Positions 54,070-64,000 of a stretch of 64,000 nt of DNA are shown piece after piece. The DNA lies in contig OZ023181.1 in NCBI GenBank assembly GCA_963995505.1, positions 23,866,366 through 23,930,365 on the forward strand. The letters run 5' to 3'. Under the pieces are notes generated by a model. The model saw nothing but the letters and a program-made list of their open reading frames with translations. It was not told the origin of the DNA and did not search any database. This stretch comes from Hypericum androsaemum (Eukaryota; Streptophyta; Magnoliopsida; Malpighiales; Hypericaceae). How positions within the stretch are numbered: position 1 is the first letter of the stretch; each line of letters begins with the position of its first letter. Position numbers and translations under genes: made by a program.

Positions 54070-56399
54070 ATGGGATCCGAAGCATCAACTGTGGTTGGTA
54101 AGCTTTCCTTCTTAAAAACCCTTTTTTTAATAATTATCTTTCCTTTTTCCAATTATCTTCTTTTTGCCTGGATATTTGTTGTGCTGGGTAGGTAGGGTTC
54201 AATGAGGTGTTTGGTGATTTGGGGAGTTAGGGTTTTAGCTGAAGAGGGGGAAAGTTGGGGAATTTATAGAGCTTAGTGGGTTTCTTGGGAGAAAGAAAGT
54301 TCCTAACTTTGAGATGAAAGTTGAAGTCTTGTTACTCTAGGGGCATTTGTAGCAATAGGCTGCAACTGGGCTGACTTTTGTTTTGTGATTGCTGCCTCGA
54401 GTGAATGGATTCCGAAACCGGTTTGATCCAGTGATGTATGTGCTTGTTCTTGCTGGAATGTTGTTGTGGTGCTTTACTTGTATGTTGTTCTTGGGACTTG
54501 GGAGGTGTTCGAGGCCGTCAAAATTGTTTCGTGAGAATTGATTTCCCTTAGCGGGTGGTTTGCTTTCTGGTGGGGAGTTGTCGACACAGATATGCGGGCG
54601 AGCCTTTGCTGAGTGTAGTTTCGTGCAACTAGTTTTTTTCCCGTTGATACTGCTGTCCTTCCTGTTTGGGAGAAGTCCGGTTGCAGCCTGTTTGGAAGAA
54701 GAGTGTGGTGGATTCATGAGGACATAACTAATTATTTCAATGACTTGTAGTATCTACATAGAACAATGCCGCAATTCTCTTCTTGTGGTGGTCGTTGATA
54801 ATTTGATCGTGCATTTTTCTGATAACATGTGGCTCAAAAAAATCATACAAGTATTCTGAGTTTTCTGAATACTGCATTTTTGTCCTGGAATCACTGCTCG
54901 ACTATTTAATGATATGTAGCTGATGGTTCTCATACTTGCAGTGCCTCGAAGCTTCAGATTGTTGGAAGAGCTTGAGAGAGGGGAAAAGGGAATTGGTGAC
55001 GGAACTGTTAGCTATGGAATGGATGATGCTGATGATACTTATATGCAATCATGGACTGGAACTATAATTGGTCCACCAAATGTACTTACTCTGAGTGCTG
55101 CCTCCTTCATCTTTTTATTAGATCCTTTTCCTGATCGTACTTTGCAACTTATAGGTAAAGTTAATAATGGTATACATGAAACATTTATCCCACAATAGTT
55201 TGGAATAGTTTAGGGCTTTTCTTTACTGGATAATTGTGTGAACTTTGAAGTTCATGTATTGAGTCTTATCTTTCAAGGATCGGAAAGAAATGGGAATGTT
55301 CCCGAGGGAGCATAAACTTTCACCCTAGGTCTTGGAGGGGGAAGACTGGGTGGATAAGTTAGCTAAACTGTAATTCAGAGTTTTGTTTGCATGTCATTTA
55401 TCATGTTGTTGGGTGTCCTGATAGCCAGACCCTTGTCACCTAAAGCATTTGTAATGAGGAAATGTGTGACTTTATACTTCTCAGTTCTCAATAGAATGCT
55501 CTATTGAAAAGTAACAACTGCTCGGTTTCTCTTGCTGTTTTCCAGACTGTTCATGACGGACGTATCTACCAGTTGAAACTATTTTGTGGGAAGGACTACC
55601 CAGATACTCCTCCGAGTGTGAGATTTCAGACCCAGATAAATATGACCTGCGTCAATCCGGAAAATGGAATGGTAGGTGAATCCTTGCTCCGGGCTATTTT
55701 ACTGTACATATTGGAATTACTTATCTATATCCATATTTTTGCAGGTTGAACCTAGTCTATTTCCCATGCTTGCCAATTGGCAGAGGGAGAGTACAATGGA
55801 GGATATACTGACTCAACTGAAGAAAGAAATGATGTCCCCCCAAAATCGGAAGCTTGCTCAGCCCTCTGAAGGTGTGTCAACTGTTTTCCTGGTTATTTTT
55901 GTTTGGTCTATTTATTAGCTACTGTCTCTCTATGCTCTAAGCTAAACCTGACACGACCATGGAGCACCTTTTTATAATTTTCTCTTTTCCCCTGCTTATG
56001 GGTAAAGAGAGTTGGCCTTTTACCATTATAAGCAACAAGTTAGCATTTAATTTAGGCTCCGTAACACAAAGTATATTAAGCTTGGAAAAAGAATGCGCTC
56101 TGGTGCTTCCGGCAAGGATATTTTTCTGGCCAGTTAAAGTGAGTCACACACTAGCATATTCCTTGCATTTTTATGAGTTTTACGCAGGAATTAGCAATTC
56201 CGTTGTGCGATGCACGAAAAACTGGATTCGCCGATAATGCACCGCGGATCTCTCCTGGGGGTTTTGATTCTTCTTTTTTCCTTTTGTGGCTTTATGCCAT
56301 GCTAGACTTACGAGGGACATTCTGAATATACCATTTGCAGGAAATGAAGAAGCAAGGATTGATCAGAAGGGGATAGTACTAAGATGCTGTATTCTCTAA
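54070..56399 (+). CDS. UEV1: Ubiquitin-conjugating enzyme E2 variant 1 (UEV1/MMZ) with C-terminal CaaX box
   Basis: A catalytically inactive E2 variant (Mms2-like). With Ubc13/UBC35-36 it builds Lys63-linked ubiquitin chains in DNA-damage tolerance and signalling. The exons are 54070-54097, 54942-55081, 55546-55671, 55745-55871 and 56341-56399. All are GT-AG with agreeing phases, giving 159 residues. [45 protein letters not shown] and [15 protein letters not shown] are nearly invariant in plant UEV1. The E2 active-site Cys context is absent, as expected. The protein ends RCCIL: CCIL is a CaaX-type box as in Arabidopsis UEV1A/B, and the final Leu favours geranylgeranylation and membrane association. 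Intron 1 is long (844 bp). The ATG lies about 100 bp from the hAT element. Confidence 0.95.
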
Positions 56400-58163
56400 A
56401 TGATGCTACGGATGAAGATATCCTGTATATAGAACTCATGAGACACAAGTCTCTTTGTATTAAGAAAATATGACCTTCGTTCCATTGAGAGTGCCAGCTC
56501 AATAAGTCGAGACTCCTGGATCATCTGGAAACAACATGATCTGCTGTTTCGATGCTAATCCCGGTGACGTGAGAGCTCCGCCTTCTGGCTGAAGACATCC
56601 TGGACTGCTTGCCTCATGATTCTAGGCCAAGGCCGGAGGCATACCGCGTACCATTTCGATCTATGAACTTGTACTTGTGGTCTTGTATAAGGAATGTTAT
56701 GTTAGTAAAGACTGAACCTCTCTTTTAACGATTTTGGGCCAACCTGGACAAGCCATTGCGTTTTAGCTGTTGTGTGAATTGGGAAAGTCGAGTACCTCTT
56801 CTAGAATAAGAACCCATCTCGTGTAACCTGAAGTTAAGCCAAGAACTCATCGAGTTCTCACCTTGAAGAGATAAAAAGTTAAGTAAATTGAGGCAAAAAC
56901 GAAGGGCGGAGTGCATTCCAGTGTACAGACACATTCACTGAGGTTGTTACTGGCTGATGCATTCCATCCACTAAGAGGCTATGCTTGTATGTTGATCTTA
57001 TGATCCGTTATTATTACATAACATTCTGTCGACACGGGAGTCGAAATAAGACCAAACAAACTTCATACTAACGATTTTATCTGAAAAGACGTGTTGAAAT
57101 GATATGGGATGGTTTGTTCAACTTTGTTATCATCATACTCATTATGAACTTTCAATTTGGTGGCTCCCACTATTATTGGAACACGAGAAATCCAAGATGT
57201 GTACGTGATCCACGTTTTCCTGTAAAAGACAAAAAGTTGGAGAGCTTCCATGTATATATAATTGGCAGCCTGAGCTCTATCCCGGAGGTTGATGAAATTA
57301 ACACTTCACAACTTCCATAACGTCGTGACATTGATGATTAAGGGGGCAGATACATAATTAATGATTGAATAACCAAAAAATAGAGTCTTCAAGTTTCCAT
57401 TATCCGACTTGTTGAATCCGCCAATCCGAACAATTTTTTTAAAATCGAATCTTTAATTTCGAAATCTCATCTCTAAATTTTCTTGTTTCATCTATAACTC
57501 TCTATTTTTCCATATTATATTCACGAATAATAATTTATTGAAAACTTAACAACTCTCTAGATATTTTTTCCATTTACAAAAAATAATAATCTCTTCTCCA
57601 TGCACAATTTTTTAATTCAAGATTACAGGCCAACAAAAGTATGCGTGCCTTGTGTGCAATGCATACTTGACTTTTCTATTGTGTTCCTTCAAAGCAAAAC
57701 CAAGCGTCTGCCCCCTTCCTGTGTTTCGCGTGTGCTCACACTTCAAACCGAATCCAACTTTATCTGCTAATTATTCTTTTACATTGCTTGCAATAGTCCT
57801 GAAAACCAACTATACACAACTCAAACACGAGCGAGAATATAACTGTATTAAAATTTAGTAACAAAATATTTTGTTATCACCTATGATCCTTCAAAGAATT
57901 AATAACCATCTCATTAGAAGTATGAATATCAAATACATCCGAGAAAATATCGAGTTCGAAACTTACAAATAAAATAAGTTGACGTCCGACTCTTGGTTCA
58001 CGTAGTAACGATTTAGGGTTCTTCGGCTGTTCTATTAGGTGAATGTATAAATATGGCATAGCCATTGTTATACCCGAACATCTGTTTCATTGCCTAATAA
58101 GACTCCATATATGAACAAGTAGAGCAGTTATTCCCTTAACCATCCGTATTCTATACTTTTCTT
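56400..58163. other. UEV1 3' region and intergenic DNA
   Basis: The UEV1 3' UTR (probably to about 56720) is followed by AT-rich sequence. No supported gene or element. Confidence 0.5.
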
Positions 58164-58172
58164 CTATATATA
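58164..58172 (+). promoter_or_regulatory. TATA box candidate of the caleosin gene
   Basis: CTATATATA is followed by a pyrimidine-rich leader (CTTCCTCCCTCTAATTCTCC), about 140 bp before the ATG. Confidence 0.55.
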
Positions 58173-58307
58173 CACATCGTCTTCCTCCCTCTAATTCTCC
58201 ATCTATATTCTCATTCTTAAATTAAACCGGAACCCCTTCTTCCCACTTTTCCTCACACTCTCTAGAAAATCTTATAAACTTGTGGCCATTTTTATTTTCA
58301 TACAATA

Positions 58308-60896
58308 ATGGGTTCATCTGGTGAGTTCCTAGTTTCTAATACATTATTATATTTTATGCACTCAGAAATTCATTTTCTTTTTAATTTGATGATACAGGGA
58401 AATTCGTGCCGGACGAGACCAACTTTCTCCAAAAGCACGTCTTCTTCTTCGATGAGAATCAAGACGGAGTAGTTTATCCATGGGAGACCTACCGAGGTAT
58501 GGATGTTTGGTTATATTCTTTAGAGATGTCCCAAAATTAATTAGGAGTCGGTATCCAAACACATAGTAAACAGATTAATCGAATGTTCGAGTTGGGTATA
58601 CTAGCATTATGATGATTGAACATAAAAGAGATCGTAAAATTAGCAGGATTTCGAGCAATAGGAAGTGGAATTCTGCTATCCGCCGTCGCTGGTTTGTTCA
58701 TCAATATCGGCCTCAGCCAGAAAACTCGCCCGGTATCTTCCTCTTATCTTCCCCTATTTCTTTGAATGATTCAGTTTTGGAGATGTGTTCTTTTTATAAG
58801 TAGACATATGTGTTATTTCTTCCCTTTCTTTTTTTTTTCCTAAAGGGTTTTTTTGGGTAAATGGATTAAATTTATATATACCTAAAATATTTATACCAAA
58901 ATCAAAAATAAGTCTAAACTACTTGTTAATTACATGTTAATCTCTTCGATCTCGAAGAGAATCCATATACAAAATCAAATCTTCGTGTCCAAAATTTGTG
59001 GTGAAATTCGTCCATCTTAGCTATTCATGAACCTTATACGTAATCGTATAAATGAGAAATTCCTTATTACAATTCTCTCCTTGAAAGATAACATGATTGC
59101 TCGTAAGCCAAATGCCCCAAAATATGACTCCAAAAATTGTATACCACACCTTCTTAATCATTCCACTACGAATAAGTCTCATCCATTCCTCAAGGAAGGA
59201 GAAAATACTAGAGCCACTACACCACTGAATACTAATTTTCCTTGCAAAATAGTACCAAACACTTTTGGCAAAATGACAAGTCAAGAACAAGTGGTCAATA
59301 TTCTCATCTTCGTCTCCACAAATAGGACACAGCGCATCCCATGGATCAAGCATTCTTCGCCTTATCATAACATCTCTTGTCAACAACTTCCATTCAGAGT
59401 AATCCAGGCGAAACATTCAATTTTATGAGGCCATTTTCCTGTCCAGATTTGCGAGGAAACTAAGCACGTCTGATTGTTGTGAATCCCTGATTCCCAAGGG
59501 GTTCTTATGTGTCTGAACCATTGCTAGAGATCGTTTTAATTTAATCTAAGGTCTTTAATTCGAATTTTATAAATCTACGTAGAATTTAGTTGAATTTTTT
59601 AATCATTATTTGTGGTTTTATTAGTTCGAATATGAACTTGTCGATCTAGTGATATCTGATACTTATTGTATCATTGTTAGAATTTGATCTCTTATGCTGC
59701 TGAAATTTTCAAATTCCCCCCTCCCAATAGCCTCATGAGCCAGCACACTAAGTGACATTTTGCGGCTAAAAGTTGAGGTAAAGGATTTTCCATCGCCCAT
59801 TGCGAGTTGGTGTGGATAGGACACCACCAAATACGTAATTGGGCGTCTTTATTAATTGGGTCCAATTTGTAGAATATGTGAAAAAAAATTAGACAAAAAT
59901 ATGAACTGATGCAAGGAATTTATCCCCAAAAAAGTTAAGGAATTTGATCCTCGGCCGTTCATTTTTTTTAACATCTCATATTAGAATCAAACAATGTAAG
60001 CGAACTCTCTCAATCATATGTTTAAATGGAATTTTTATTGCAATGAACTTCTTCCCATTCGTTTAGTTGCCAGCTGGAAGCCATAAGATAAAACCTCGAA
60101 CTTTTATTTGGGTTTTTACCTAGAATAGACCTTTAAAACCCATAGTAATCACTTTAGTCCTTTTACGTGTCATATCTGATGTCTTTTCCTCATTTATTTG
60201 GAATATCATTAAAAATTGCAGGGCAAATTTCCTTCTCTATTATTCCCCATTGAGATTCGGAACATTCAGAAAGCCAAACACGGCAGCGATTCTGGGGTAT
60301 ATGACACCCAAGGAAGGTATGTACATACATACATACTCGCGGACCCAGCTAAAAAACGACTAATCTAAGATTGTCCGATAAACGACTAATTTATAATCGA
60401 GTATAATTCAGCCATTAAAATATTAATTTGTGCATAACTGGGTTGTGATCAACTTGCAGATTTGTTCCGGAAAAGTTTGAAAATATATTCGCGAAGCATG
60501 CACATAAACATTTAAATGCTCTCACATCTGATGAGTTATATGCCTTGCTCAAATCCAACAGACAGCCCAAAGACTACTCGGGATGGTAAGTGAATTAATG
60601 ATTCTCATCGCTCATAGTTTCTTGATTAATCTTTCTTTTTATTGTATATCATATAGTTTTCTTCGAACCCAATTAACGTCGCAGAATTTATGTACTTGTT
60701 TAAATGAGATGACCAAAGTTGGTAAAAAAAACACAATAATTGCAGGTTTGCAAGCTGGATAGAATGGAGAATCTTATACTATCTGTGCAAGGACAAGAAC
60801 GGATTGCTCCACAAGGACACGATCAGAGGTGTTTATGACGGGACCCTCTTCGAGAAAATGGCCAAGGAAAGAGATTCAGCTAAAATGAAAGCCTAA
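58308..60896 (+). CDS. Caleosin / probable peroxygenase (CLO4/PXG4-like)
   Basis: A predicted heme-containing, Ca2+-binding peroxygenase of lipid droplets or ER membranes. The family acts in oxylipin metabolism and in ABA and drought responses. The exons are 58308-58320, 58398-58496, 58647-58732, 60222-60316, 60460-60585 and 60746-60896. All are GT-AG with agreeing phases, giving 189 residues. One EF-hand loop, D23[11 protein letters not shown]34, is intact. A hydrophobic segment (residues 39-62) leads into a proline-knot-like region with P66, P70 and P75. H18 and H86 correspond to the two invariant heme-ligand His. The C-terminal [19 protein letters not shown] block is present as [15 protein letters not shown]. 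The N-terminus is short, like the L-type CLO4 and unlike seed H-caleosins. Intron 3 (about 1.5 kb) contains a LINE relic in antisense. Confidence 0.92.
58980..59460 (-). mobile_element. LINE relic in caleosin intron 3
   Basis: The minus-strand ORF at 59021-59416 encodes a zf-RVT domain: [55 protein letters not shown] and [14 protein letters not shown]. It is the 3' end of a LINE ORF2, 5'-truncated and opposite in orientation to the host gene. The boundaries are approximate. Confidence 0.8.
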
Positions 60897-61232
60897 ATAT
60901 ACTGTAATATCTAGTATATACAGATCTTAGCCAAGTTCAAGATTTGCAATCAAAAAATACTTGATAAAGGTAGCATATATCTGTGTGTGTGTGTGTTTGT
61001 TGTTGGAGAAATTAAGACAAGCAATACAAATAAGTTGCTTCTGTGTGTAAGCATCCCATCCATTTGTAGGTGTAAGGCACGGCCAAGATGTTGCAGTTCT
61101 CGGCAATTGTAAGCTGAGACTTGCATGAAACAATGAAAGAAAAATGGGAAAAATTGTATGTTTGCAACATTCTGGGGCGGGGAGAACTTGGATGCCAATC
61201 TAGGAATTCAGGTCCTTGACGAGGATGCGGTG
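60897..61232. other. Convergent 3' spacer between caleosin and PUX2
   Basis: 336 bp between the two stop codons, holding both 3' UTRs. (GT)n at about 60983-61001. The 3' transcripts may overlap. Confidence 0.6.
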
Positions 61233-63182
61233 TTAAGAGAGCGGTTCACTAATCTCGAGGAGTTCGTTGCACAGCCCAGTGAAGACGGACGAGTCGGATT
61301 CGATGGGTCTGAACTTGATGAGTGCAGAAGGCACCAAACCCTCGTCGTCCAACGTTGGGGGTCTCTTCCCTGATGCAGCAAAATGAGGAATTACCCGGCG
61401 TTTAACTAATACGGGATCTAACAGTTCAAACTCCAAACTTGGATCTTTGAGGGCGGTGCTCACAAACTGGCAAAAAGAAAAGAAGTTCCTCATCAGCTTA
61501 AGCAAATAAAAATGTTTGTTTTCATCATAAACCGAATAAAAGAGTTAATGGTGAAGTGTTGTTGGTAGGGCAAGTTGTGATAAACAACTGAACGTTAAAA
61601 TGTATGTGGTGAACATCGATCATCGTTAATCAATCGTTAAGATCATTATAGCTTTCCAAATTATTTGGAAGTTAAAACAAAAGGCTTGAGATCAAACCTC
61701 ATAGAGAGTAGTAGTCGGTTCCCAAGGGGCAAACACTCCTTGAAGCACAACACCATCAGGAAACTGGATGCGGATGATAGTTCTCAGATATCTCTTCCTT
61801 GCAGCTTTTGCTTGCTTTTCCTTGTAAGACTTGGGTATCAAAAGCTGGGAATCCGCCAACTTCTTCTTCCGACTATCAGCTTCTCTTTTGATCTCTTCAA
61901 GAGACAGTTTGTAAAATGTGTCTGGCAACTGGATTCTTGCTGCTACGCTCTCGGGGACAGAAAAGAAGACCCGAATCTGATTGAACCACATGAATGGTCA
62001 TAATTGCAGCAGTGAAAAGAACACAAAAGAATGTATATTAGTATGAGGATGCCAATATTTTCACCAGAATTAATTGGCAAATAACAACCTTGGCTTATTT
62101 CTACATCATATGCAGACTATCAAGAAATGATTAGAACACTCTTATTGAGAGGACACAAACGAGGCAATATTATACATTATACACAGTTCCAGATTTCCTG
62201 CATTTGAGTCAATGGGAAAATCTCTGCTTGCTACAATGCTTAAAAGCAAAAGTACAGTAAATTGGACGCAAGAAAATGTAAACGTAAATCAACAAGGACC
62301 AAACGAACATACCTGCCTGTCGATCTTCTGCGGCACAACCTCCTCCTCCTCTGTCCGAGCTGCAGCAACAGAGGGTTCACCCTCCTCGGCCTTAACCTCC
62401 TTCTCCACCTTCTTACGCTCCAACAACCTCGCCACCTCATAAATCACACCAATCTTCCCCTCGTCGGGGGCATCCTCCATCACAGCCCACATCTCTCCAC
62501 CCTCCTCCTTGAGTGCGAACCCCACAGCCTCCAACAGCTCAACCCCACCCGCAACATCAGTAACAGCCTCCCGAATCTTCGAATTCCCCATCCTAACCCT
62601 CCTGAACTTGGCATTCTCGGGTTCCTTGGCCACATTCCCCAGCAACTTGAGAACCACCTCAACTGATCCCTCTTTCGGGTTCCCGGACATGTACACGCCT
62701 ACACAACCCTCCAACTCACTCCCATCCCCATCCACTTCACCTCCATCATTACCACCACCTAAATTCGCACTACTGGCACCATTAACACAGTTATCCACGT
62801 GTAAAGAGACCTCATCCTCACTCCTATAAGCCTCCCCACAAATAGGGCACTCAAAGACATTCAACGAGAACCCGTTCTTAGATCTCTTACCAGAAGTGAT
62901 CATCGAGTCAAACGGGTCGAACCCATCTCTCGCCTGGAGGCTAGGGGCCGGACCCTCCCCCAAAGGCGGCTCCTTTCGACCCAAAGGCTCCGGCTTTGAC
63001 TCGGCCCGGATGTGGGTCGGCCCCGGGTTAACAGGCCGGGAGTGGACCGGGTTAGAAATGGGTCCCGAAGAGGATGACCCACCTCCCAAGACGCGACCTT
63101 GACCTTTGAACTTTCCCGAGGAGGAGGAGGAGGAGGACACCTTCTTCATGAACCCTTTGAACTTGTCCTTAACATCATCCAT
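61233..63182 (-). CDS. PUX2: Plant UBX domain-containing protein 2 (PUX2-like)
   Basis: A predicted adaptor of the AAA-ATPase CDC48/p97. The exons on the minus strand are 63182-62313, 61976-61698 and 61466-61233, GT-AG and all phase 0, giving 460 residues, the usual PUX2 size. The N-terminus [15 protein letters not shown] precedes a Ser/Pro/Gly-rich linker. A C2H2/C2HC-type zinc finger follows at about residues 111-134 ([20 protein letters not shown], then DNC). The PUB/PUG domain lies at about 185-265 ([31 protein letters not shown]). A Lys/Glu-rich coiled-coil-like stretch follows. The UBX fold spans about 350-440 ([32 protein letters not shown]). PUB and UBX both bind CDC48 in the family. 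Exon 1 is strongly GC-rich. It is convergent with caleosin. Confidence 0.94.
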
Positions 63183-64000
63183 TTTATTCTCCCGAAGAGG
63201 TTGTTTGCCTTTCTCGTGAAATAGTTTTGTCGGAAATCGATTTATTGGGGGAATGACAAATTGGTTTTCCGAGGTTGTTTTATGCCTGTAAGGAAAGTCT
63301 GAGATTATTTGGGGGTTGACTTTTTTGTAATTTCTTTGTTTCTTCCGTGGAGAAGAAGGTTGTTATTTCCGGTACCTTCCCTCAGTTTCCCGGGTTTCTG
63401 TCTCTTCCGTTATCTGGGTAGCGAGTAGCGACCGTGTTTTATATATATCTCACGCGGTAGAATGATTTAAAGAGAACATTAACATTTGGGTTTTTCTTTT
63501 TATAATTTCAAAGAGGTAAGAAATATGTATACTGCTCTTTTCCCAGAAAGTCTTTTTTTTTCACTTTTTGTAATGGTAAATTTTGTTAATTGATAGACAT
63601 CTCGGCATATAGCTATTTGTTTTGATTGGATAGAAGGTGAAAGAAGAAGAAACTGAGCAAGATAAAAAGCAAAAATTTTACTTGTCCAAGTATCATAGCA
63701 GGTAACATTAGGAAAGTAGGAGAAATATTCCCTTTTTCCCCGTTATGTTTCCTTGTTTAAAATTTCATGGTAGATAATATTACCGGGAGTAAAATAGTTA
63801 GGGCCATAGCATCTCAGACAACGTTTTAATGGGCACGGTCGGTGGATACTCTGTTTGGAAGTATCACCACAACCAGAATCAGACGACGGAATCAAAGTTC
63901 CATCTGTCCTGTCGTCGAGGAACAATGATCGCCCCTTTCTCAAGTGTAGCAGCTAGGAATTATTGCAGATGTCTGCGTATGGATTCAAATCCAAACGAGT
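63183..64000. other. PUX2 upstream region
   Basis: The promoter and leader of PUX2 lie directly beyond 63182. TTTTATATATATCTC at about 63438 is on the plus strand and is not clearly a PUX2 TATA box. No gene recognised to the window edge. Confidence 0.45.

Noticed and set aside
54337..54717. 126-codon minus-strand ORF in UEV1 intron 1
   Set aside because: Lies wholly inside a well-supported intron, has no recognisable domain and low-complexity basic composition. Chance frame.
55959..56237. 92-codon plus-strand ORF between UEV1 exons 4 and 5
   Set aside because: Occupies intron 4; no domain, and the exon 5 junction explains the protein end.

Overview
The window is nuclear DNA of a flowering plant, probably a eudicot. 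Genes have several short GT-AG introns, and the proteins belong to plant families: a calmodulin-like protein, a Rubisco-LSMT-type SET methyltransferase, a VAR3/OZ-type zinc-finger protein, a caleosin/peroxygenase, a PUX2-type UBX protein and UEV1. The AT-rich space between genes is full of nested transposable elements. No bacterial, organellar or CRISPR feature was seen. Exon boundaries were read by eye from splice signals, phase and protein-family continuity, and there is no transcript evidence.

Layout. 1-2700: repeats and a tRNA-like relic. 2761-3660: decayed F-box/DUF295 gene. 4216-4857: CML25-like calcium sensor. 5935-8729: plastid SET-domain methyltransferase. 10376-10666 (-): small unknown plant protein. 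12.3-25.0 kb: transposon cluster, made up of a hAT MITE; a 4-kb unit bounded by long inverted repeats that holds a minus-strand gag-like retroelement and a hAT element with a LINE inside it; a Copia gag fragment; a Gypsy-like non-autonomous LTR element with an unfamiliar 525-codon ORF; and a deleted Copia with a perfect target-site duplication (TSD). 25-30 kb: mostly featureless, one SINE. 30598-31583: Nudix hydrolase. 32.3-37.1 kb: solo LTR, LINE relic and a Cassandra-type LTR with a 5S-like segment. 38.8-45.1 kb: a 5.25-kb Copia inserted in a LINE.

45.6-63.2 kb is a gene-rich end: a VAR3/OZ-like RanBP2 zinc-finger gene; an internally deleted 2-oxoglutarate dioxygenase pseudogene next to its intact paralogue (both -); a MULE-type MITE; a hAT element ending about 100 bp upstream of the UEV1 start codon; UEV1; caleosin with a LINE relic in an intron; and PUX2 (-).

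The genes are independent housekeeping or stress loci, not an operon or pathway cluster. The functional threads are calcium signalling (CML, caleosin), organelle biology (SET methyltransferase, VAR3-like, possibly Nudix) and ubiquitin/CDC48 (UEV1, PUX2). The strongest unusual observations are the unknown ORF and its triplicated leader at 19.5-21.7 kb, the 4-kb inverted-repeat unit with an in-frame amber stop and an ATGA overlap, the hAT insertion in the UEV1 promoter region, the dioxygenase deletion pseudogene, and a phase-neutral candidate cassette exon in the VAR3-like gene.
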